Shown: piece after piece, positions 1 to 3,689 of the stretch | Layout: each line of letters begins with the position of its first letter | How positions within the stretch are numbered: the first letter of the stretch is position 1 | Notes under the pieces: model-generated | The model's input: only the letters and a program-made list of their open reading frames with translations | Databases searched by the model: none | Told to the model about the DNA's origin: nothing | Translations under genes and position numbers: made by a program | Origin: Pseudomonadota bacterium | GTDB taxonomy: Bacteria; Pseudomonadota; Gammaproteobacteria; Xanthomonadales; Rhodanobacteraceae | DNA: 6,695 nucleotides | NCBI GenBank assembly: GCA_023412995.1 | Contig: JAEZQS010000077.1 | Location: forward strand, 1 to 6,695 | Direction of reading: 5' to 3'

Positions 1-361
1 CACGGACCCACACCGTCAGGAACTGGCCGTGGGCGGCGCCATCGCTGCCCGGTCCCGTCGCACGCCACGGGCCGGTGGAGAAACCCAGGTCGCCACTGGC
101 GGCAACGGCGAAGCGCGCGGGACCCCAGGCCAGTTCTCCGCCATCGTCGGCATCGCGTGCGAGGGCGTCCAGCGCATCGACGGGTGCGGGCCGGAACAGC
201 CATGAGCCGGCATCGAAATGGGCCAGGAAGGCGCGCCGGGCGCCATCGCGGCGGGCATCGGCAGCAAAGGCCCGCTCGGCCGCCGCAAGCGACGCAGCGG
301 CGGGATCGGGCGCGGCAGCGAGGAGGGTGGCGAGTACGCCGGAAATCAGCATGGAAAACAT
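1..361 (-). CDS. DUF4440/SnoaL-like (NTF2-fold) exported protein, N-terminal part, cut by window edge
   Basis: About 120 codons are visible, reading leftward with no stop before the edge, so the C-terminus lies outside the window. The N-terminus has a short signal peptide (MLISGVLATLLAAAPDPA). An alanine-rich helix follows (AERAFAADARRDGARRAFLAHF), then WLFRP, PVDAL, LAWGPARFAVAASGDLGF, STGPW and HGQFLTVWVR. This order (helix, WLFRP, 'W-x-P' then 'ASGDLGFTTGPW' and 'GxFLTVW') is what I know from DUF4440/NTF2-like proteins of Xanthomonadaceae. Members have a cone-shaped NTF2 fold; no reaction is established for this kind, and I assign none. The protein is probably periplasmic or lipid-free secreted, since no lipobox cysteine is visible. 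Possible starts in the same frame are ATG 361, ATG 352 and ATG 391. None has a strong ribosome binding site. I chose 361; 352 gives the cleanest signal peptide. It is transcribed divergently from the gene at 720. Confidence 0.8.
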   Translation of the reverse strand, partial: MFSMLISGVLATLLAAAPDPAAASLAAAERAFAADARRDGARRAFLAHFDAGSWLFRPAPVDALDALARDADDGGELAWGPARFAVAASGDLGFSTGPWRATGPGSDGAAHGQFLTVWVR

Positions 362-564
362 CCGGTGGCAAGGGTGGGCGCATTGCAGCATCCCCGGCGT
401 TCGGGCGGTGCCGTCCCACGCGCCGGATGGCGCGCCGCAGGCACTGCCTGGCGAAAAGCGCCGTTGCGACGCGGTCCGGGCGAACCCGAAGGGGGATTGC
501 GCGCGCTAGTCCGGGCCGCATGACGGAAATGTGAAGGAAGCGGCATTCCAGGCTGCCGAAGTAC

Positions 565-593
565 TGTTAGGTTTTTGTAAATCGCGCTATGAT
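565..593 (+). promoter_or_regulatory. Candidate promoter for the 720-1715 gene
   Basis: TATGAT at 588-593 is a close match to the -10 consensus and sits in an AT-richer patch. A 17-base spacer would put the -35 at 565-570 (TGTTAG), which is a weak match. Transcription would start near 600 and give a leader of about 120 bases. This is inferred from sequence alone. Confidence 0.4.
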
Positions 594-604
594 CGGGCGC
601 ACGA

Positions 605-619
605 GCGGCAGCCTGCCGC
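605..619 (+). repeat. Short inverted repeat in the leader of the 720-1715 gene
   Basis: GCGGCA (605-610) and TGCCGC (614-619) are perfect complements around a 3-base loop GCC. If transcription starts near 600 this hairpin would sit at the very 5' end of the mRNA, where it could affect stability. In DNA this GC-rich, a 6-bp stem can occur by chance. Confidence 0.3.
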
Positions 620-719
620 CCGTTGACGGATCCCGCTGTCGCGCCCGCCTGCGGAACTTGGCGACGCCGGCGGGTTCTCAAGATGCGCCACACCGGACTC
701 ATTGGCTGACCGTACCCTG

Positions 720-1715
720 ATGCTCCTGCGCCTCGCCCTCGCTGCCCTGTTGCTGCTCCCCCTGGCGGGAACGGCCGAGGAGCTTCCGTCGCTGGCGCCC
801 GCGGCAACCCCGCTGGTGGAGCAGCTGCTCGCGCTGGATTCGGGTGGCCAGCCGCTGGCGCACGGCGCGCCGGTACTGCCGATCTGGTCGGGCTCGAACG
901 GCCAGTTGCTGGCGGTCGTCGCGTTGCCGCGCGGCTGGGTATCGACGTCTTCCACCCACCTGCCGGCCTATGCCGGAACCGCCACCTGGCAGCTGGCCGG
1001 AACGCGCGTCGATGCCGGCGGACTGCGCTGGCAGGCCGGCAATGGCCTGCATGCCGACGTGCTGCTGGGCCAGTACCTCGCGATGCCGCCGGCACCCTGC
1101 ACGGCCGACGATTGCGCTGCCGCCACGCCGTGGTCGCGCGCGGCGCTGAGCGGCACGCTCGGCCTCGGCTGGAGCAGCGCCGAGGGCGGCCTCGATCTTT
1201 CCTACGGATTGTCCTGGCTCGACGCCGACACGGCGGTGACCCTGCCGGGGCTGGGCGCGGGCAGCATCGGCGTGCCGACGCTCTCCCTTCCCGGCGCGGC
1301 GCCGCCGCGGCAGCTGGACAACGAAGCCGCGATGTACGCACGTGGCCGATGGCAGTTCGCGCCCGGTTCGGCGGTCGACATCGCCGCCAGTTACGGGCGC
1401 ACGCGGCTCGGCGCGGCCGGCGGCTTCGCCGACCAGCTCGTGCCCGGCATCGACCTCGACCAGCTGTCGCTCAGCCTCGGACTGGATGCCGGATCGCTGA
1501 GTGGCGCGGTGGTCGGGCACGTCCTCAGCAGCGATGATCCGGCCCTGGCCGGCAAGCGCTGGACGACCCTCGACCTCGGCGTCTCCTGGCGCACGCCGTG
1601 GAGCGGCGAGTTGAGCGTCGGTGCGCAGAACCTGTGGTCCGCTCCCGCGGCGTCGCCGCGCGATCCGGAAGGCCAGGCCCGCACGCCGTACATCCAGTAC
1701 CGCCAGGACCTGTAG
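720..1715 (+). CDS. Exported beta-strand-rich protein of unknown function, probable outer-membrane protein
   Basis: The product is 331 residues from ATG 720. Residues 1-19 form a clear Sec signal peptide (MLLRLALAALLLLPLAGTA, likely cut before EE). TTG 702, in the same frame, would add six residues (MADRTL) before it; neither start has a good ribosome binding site, and ATG was preferred for the compact signal peptide. The mature part has alternating polar/hydrophobic strands typical of beta structure, for example ALSGTLGLGWSS, GLDLSYGLSWLD, AVDIAASYGRTRL, LDQLSLSLGLDAG and TTLDLGVSWRTPW. Near the end is GAQNLW (301-306), which resembles the 'GvxNLf' motif of the last strands of TonB-dependent receptors. 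The end is RTPYIQYRQDL, with a final Leu rather than the usual Phe. C127 and C132 (CTADDC) could form a disulfide. I do not recognise the function. From memory it resembles Xanthomonadaceae-specific hypothetical proteins (possibly those called 'XOO1806 family'), which I could not verify. The next gene is 98 bp downstream. Confidence 0.75.
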   Translation: MLLRLALAALLLLPLAGTAEELPSLAPAATPLVEQLLALDSGGQPLAHGAPVLPIWSGSNGQLLAVVALPRGWVSTSSTHLPAYAGTATWQLAGTRVDAGGLRWQAGNGLHADVLLGQYLAMPPAPCTADDCAAATPWSRAALSGTLGLGWSSAEGGLDLSYGLSWLDADTAVTLPGLGAGSIGVPTLSLPGAAPPRQLDNEAAMYARGRWQFAPGSAVDIAASYGRTRLGAAGGFADQLVPGIDLDQLSLSLGLDAGSLSGAVVGHVLSSDDPALAGKRWTTLDLGVSWRTPWSGELSVGAQNLWSAPAASPRDPEGQARTPYIQYRQDL

Positions 1716-1773
1716 CACCAGCGCATCCACTGCCTCCGGGCGCGTGCCCGCGTGCGCCGTGCGGCCCCCCTTG

Positions 1774-1786
1774 GCCGATAATCGGC
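1774..1786 (+). promoter_or_regulatory. Palindrome overlapping a possible -10 element before the sulfotransferase gene
   Basis: GCCGAT-A-ATCGGC is a perfect 6-bp inverted repeat around a single central A. Its centre contains GATAAT (1777-1782), a near-consensus -10 hexamer. No good -35 is seen 17 bases upstream. The site lies 28 bases before the ATG at 1814, so it could be an internal promoter, an operator, or simply the leader of a co-transcribed gene. The evidence does not separate these. Confidence 0.35.
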
Positions 1787-1803
1787 GGCTTCGCACCATT
1801 CGC

Positions 1804-1812
1804 AGGGGAAGG
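1804..1812 (+). promoter_or_regulatory. Ribosome binding site fixing the sulfotransferase start
   Basis: AGGGGAAGG lies just upstream of ATG 1814 and is the best Shine-Dalgarno-like sequence in this frame. It decides the start: the same frame stays open back to about 1598, but that upstream part overlaps the preceding gene out of frame and has no family resemblance. Confidence 0.7.
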
Positions 1813-1813
1813 C

Positions 1814-3364
1814 ATGACCGATCGCATCGAGCGGCTCTGGAGCCGGTCGCAGAACTACCTTGCCACCGGCCAGGTGGATGCCGCGCGCATCACCCTGGAG
1901 TCCCTGGTGCAACGCATGCCGGCGCATACCGACGCCCATCTTTTCCTGGGCGGCATCGCGTGGGAGGAAGACCGCGTTCGCGACAGCATCCGCCATGCGC
2001 TGGACGCGGCGCGCGAACTGCCGGACGACGCCCGCCTGGTCGGTGACGTCGCCGCCGCCCTGCTGCAGGCCGGCGAAGTGGTGGCCGCACGCGCCTGTCT
2101 GGCGCATCCGTCGGTCGAACGCACGCGCTCGGCCGCGGAACTGGTGCGGCTGGCCGGCCTGCGCTACCGCCTGGGCGAGCATGCCGAGGCGCTCGCCCTG
2201 CTCGATCGCGCGCGCGATGCCGGCGCCGACAACGCGGAGTTCCGCTTCTCGCGCGGCATGCAGCTCGCCTTCAACGGCCGGCTCGAAGAAGCGGAAGCCG
2301 AGCTGGAAGCCAGCCAGGAGCTGCCGGACGCCCCGGCGCGCGCCGCGTTCGAATTGGCGCGACTGCGCCGCCAGACACCCGAACGCAACCATCTGGACGC
2401 GCTCGCGCGGCGCATCGGCCGCGTGGCGCGCGGCAGCGTCGACCATGCCGCGCTCGAGTTCGCGCGCTACAAGGAGCTGGAGGACCTCGGTCGCCACGAT
2501 GACGCGTGGGAGTCGCTGGCGCTGGCGAACCGCCTGATGTTCGCGCGCCAGCCGCATGATCCCGCTGTGGCGGAACGCCTGTTCGATGGCCTAGTCGAGC
2601 GGTGCACGCCGGCATTCCTGCAGCCCGGAGCCGTGGTCCACGACGGTCCGCAGCCGATCTTCATCATCGGCATGCCGCGATCGGGAACGACGTTGCTCGA
2701 TCGCCTGCTGGGAAACCATTCGCAGGTCACTTCCGCGGGCGAGCTCGACGATTTCGCGCTGCAACTGCGCCATGCCGCGGACCACCGCACCACGCTCGAC
2801 CAGACCATGCTCGAGCGGCTGCCCTCGATCGACTACGCCGAACTCGGCCGCCGCTACCTGGCGCAGACGCAATGGCGCGCACGCGGGCTGCCGTTCTTCA
2901 CTGACAAGCTGCCGCGCAACTGGATGGTCGCCGGACTGATCCGCCGCGCGCTGCCGCAGGCGCGCATCCTGCACCTCGTGCGCGATCCGATGGACGTGTG
3001 CTTCTCCAATTTCCGCGTGATGTTCGCCGATGCCTTCGCCCACATCTACGACCTCGACGCACTGGCTGCGCACCATGCGCAGTACCGCCGCGTCATGGCG
3101 CACTGGCATGCGGCAATGCCGGGTCAGGTGCTCGATGTCGCCTATGCGGACCTGGTGCACGAACCGGATGCGACACTGCAACGGCTACTGGCGTTCTGCG
3201 GACTGGAATGGGAGCCCGGCTGCGTGGACCTGCGCCGCAACACGCGCGCCGTGGCGACCCTGAGTGCCGCGCAGGTGCGCGGGGGCATCCATACCAGCGC
3301 GTTTGGCGAGTGGCGCCCGTATGCGCGCCAGCTGGCGGGACTGCGCCAGGCACTCGGCGCCTGA
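1814..3364 (+). CDS. TPR-repeat sulfotransferase family protein
   Basis: This 516-residue protein has no signal peptide, so it is predicted to be cytoplasmic. Residues about 5-175 are helix pairs of TPR type (for example LYLATG-like helix turns, 'AELVRLAGLRYRLGEHAEALALL', with 'G-x-x-x-x-A' spacing), likely a protein-binding scaffold. Residues 281-516 form a sulfotransferase domain (Sulfotransfer_3 type), which moves sulfate from PAPS to an acceptor. The 5'-phosphosulfate loop is PIFIIGMPRSGTT (281-293). The 3'-phosphate site is LHLVRDPMDVCFSNF (386-400), with R390 and S398. The linking motif FFTDKLPRNW is at 361-370, and HSQVTSAGEL (302-311) carries E310, a candidate catalytic base. The C-terminal part from N476, with TLSAAQVRGGIHTSAFGEW and then RPY, is typical of the family. 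All expected motifs are intact. The acceptor is unknown; it could be a protein tyrosine, a glycan or a small molecule. The TonB receptor gene follows after about 325 bases. Confidence 0.93.
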   Translation: MTDRIERLWSRSQNYLATGQVDAARITLESLVQRMPAHTDAHLFLGGIAWEEDRVRDSIRHALDAARELPDDARLVGDVAAALLQAGEVVAARACLAHPSVERTRSAAELVRLAGLRYRLGEHAEALALLDRARDAGADNAEFRFSRGMQLAFNGRLEEAEAELEASQELPDAPARAAFELARLRRQTPERNHLDALARRIGRVARGSVDHAALEFARYKELEDLGRHDDAWESLALANRLMFARQPHDPAVAERLFDGLVERCTPAFLQPGAVVHDGPQPIFIIGMPRSGTTLLDRLLGNHSQVTSAGELDDFALQLRHAADHRTTLDQTMLERLPSIDYAELGRRYLAQTQWRARGLPFFTDKLPRNWMVAGLIRRALPQARILHLVRDPMDVCFSNFRVMFADAFAHIYDLDALAAHHAQYRRVMAHWHAAMPGQVLDVAYADLVHEPDATLQRLLAFCGLEWEPGCVDLRRNTRAVATLSAAQVRGGIHTSAFGEWRPYARQLAGLRQALGA

Positions 3365-3414
3365 GGCCTGCACCACGCCTTTCGGGGCGCCGCCTCGGGC
3401 GGCCATGGCGCCGT

Positions 3415-3438
3415 TTCCGGCCGTTGTATCGGCCGGAA
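3415..3438 (+). repeat. Perfect inverted repeat (hairpin) after the sulfotransferase gene
   Basis: TTCCGGCC (3415-3422) and GGCCGGAA (3431-3438) pair perfectly around the loop GTTGTATC. The hairpin starts about 50 bases after the stop codon at 3364. It is GC-rich and stable but lacks a following U-tract, so it could be a factor-assisted terminator, an mRNA 3' end stabiliser or a protein-binding site. Confidence 0.6.
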
Positions 3439-3474
3439 GACGACTGCTTACGCGAGTTGCCGATCTTGCTTCCG

Positions 3475-3490
3475 GCCGTTGCGCCGTTGC
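3475..3490 (+). repeat. Tandem duplication of GCCGTTGC
   Basis: GCCGTTGC occurs twice head to tail (3475-3482 and 3483-3490), partly overlapping the second TTCCGGCCG copy. Further GTTGC cores occur at 3456-3460 and 3501-3505. A small hairpin (CTGCA 3492-3496, TGCAG 3503-3507) follows directly. It may be a regulator-binding site or a replication-slippage product. Confidence 0.5.
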
Positions 3491-3501
3491 ACTGCAGCAA
3501 G

Positions 3502-3532
3502 TTGCAGATCACATAACGTGTTGAATTATAAG
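3502..3532 (+). promoter_or_regulatory. Candidate upstream promoter in AT-rich patch
   Basis: TTGCAG (3502-3507) is a fair -35. Two possible -10 elements follow: AATTAT (3524-3529, 16-base spacer) or TATAAG (3527-3532, 19-base spacer). The patch 3508-3540 is the most AT-rich in the window. A transcript from here would carry a leader of about 150 bases before the receptor. Confidence 0.35.
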
Positions 3533-3586
3533 GCTAAATGAAGGGGGTCCGGCATGCACTCCGGGATTCCCCAAACGTAAGAATCT

Positions 3587-3595
3587 TGTTAGTAT
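3587..3595 (+). promoter_or_regulatory. Extended -10 promoter of the TonB receptor gene
   Basis: TGTTAGTAT reads as TG-n-TAGTAT, an extended -10 element, in the setting TTGTTAGTATCGCGC. The -35 region (TTCCCC, 3567-3572) is poor, as is usual for extended -10 promoters. Transcription would start near 3602 and leave a leader of about 88 bases before ATG 3690. From memory this TTGTTAGTATCGCGC-like context is frequent before TonB receptor genes in Xanthomonadaceae; I could not check this. Confidence 0.5.
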
Positions 3596-3679
3596 CGCGC
3601 ACTGCCGAGGACCAAGCTGATCTTCCGGCCGCTTCCAGGGAATGGGGAAGCACACCCCGAGCTGTGACAACTCGACGTT

Positions 3680-3685
3680 GGAGAG
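3680..3685 (+). promoter_or_regulatory. Ribosome binding site deciding the TonB receptor start
   Basis: GGAGAG lies four bases before ATG 3690, or six counted from GGAG, in a good position. Other in-frame ATGs are 3642, which would add 16 polar residues ahead of the signal peptide and has no such site, and 3699, which would sit 13 bases away. Confidence 0.7.
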
Positions 3686-3689
3686 TCTG

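Larger units (their letters stand above)
362..719. other. Intergenic region between divergent genes
   Basis: About 360 bases separate the two divergent starts. I found no convincing gene here: the open frames crossing it are arginine/alanine-rich shadows without a recognisable family or ribosome binding site. The left two thirds are GC-rich and featureless to me. From about 565 to 595 the base composition turns AT-richer, and a candidate plus-strand promoter lies there. It is followed by a small inverted repeat at 605-619. I could not identify a convincing promoter for the minus-strand gene; TTTACA on the minus strand near 582 is a possible -35 but has no good partner. Confidence 0.6.
3415..3631 (+). 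repeat. Three direct copies of TTCCGGCCG
   Basis: Copies begin at 3415, 3470 and 3623. The first two are identical over 12 bases (TTCCGGCCGTTG, 3415-3426 and 3470-3481); the third matches nine bases (3623-3631). One inverted copy, GGCCGGAA, is at 3431-3438. The third copy lies downstream of the likely transcription start, inside the receptor's leader. Confidence 0.6.
3365..3689. other. Repeat-rich intergenic region upstream of the TonB receptor
   Basis: This stretch between the sulfotransferase stop and the receptor start contains no convincing gene; ORFs crossing it are composition shadows. It holds a perfect 8-bp inverted repeat (3415-3438), three copies of TTCCGGCCG, a tandem GCCGTTGC duplication (3475-3490), an AT-rich patch (3508-3540) and an extended -10 promoter (3587-3595). 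The density of repeats suggests regulation of the receptor or transcription termination of the upstream gene. No run of T follows the hairpin, so a classical intrinsic terminator is not supported. Confidence 0.65.

Noticed and set aside
75..534. Several plus-strand open frames overlapping the left-edge gene
   Set aside because: They are low-complexity Arg/Ala/Ser-rich frames opposite a minus-strand frame with a signal peptide and recognisable DUF4440-like motifs.
683..709. A short open frame (MRHTGLIG) overlapping the start of the unknown envelope gene, as a possible leader peptide
   Set aside because: It has no ribosome binding site, no biased residue content and no attenuator structure after it.
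1737..1750. CGGGC-GCGT-GCCCG hairpin as a terminator after the unknown envelope gene
   Set aside because: The stem is only 5 bp and has no T-run; such stems are expected by chance in DNA this GC-rich.
1598..1813. 72 extra in-frame codons upstream of the sulfotransferase ATG
   Set aside because: They overlap the preceding gene out of frame, are rich in Arg/Pro/Gly, and a good ribosome binding site supports ATG 1814.
1391..2557. A 388-codon minus-strand open frame spanning the end of the unknown gene and the start of the sulfotransferase gene
   Set aside because: It crosses two genes that are clearly coding on the plus strand and shows no family resemblance or ribosome binding site.
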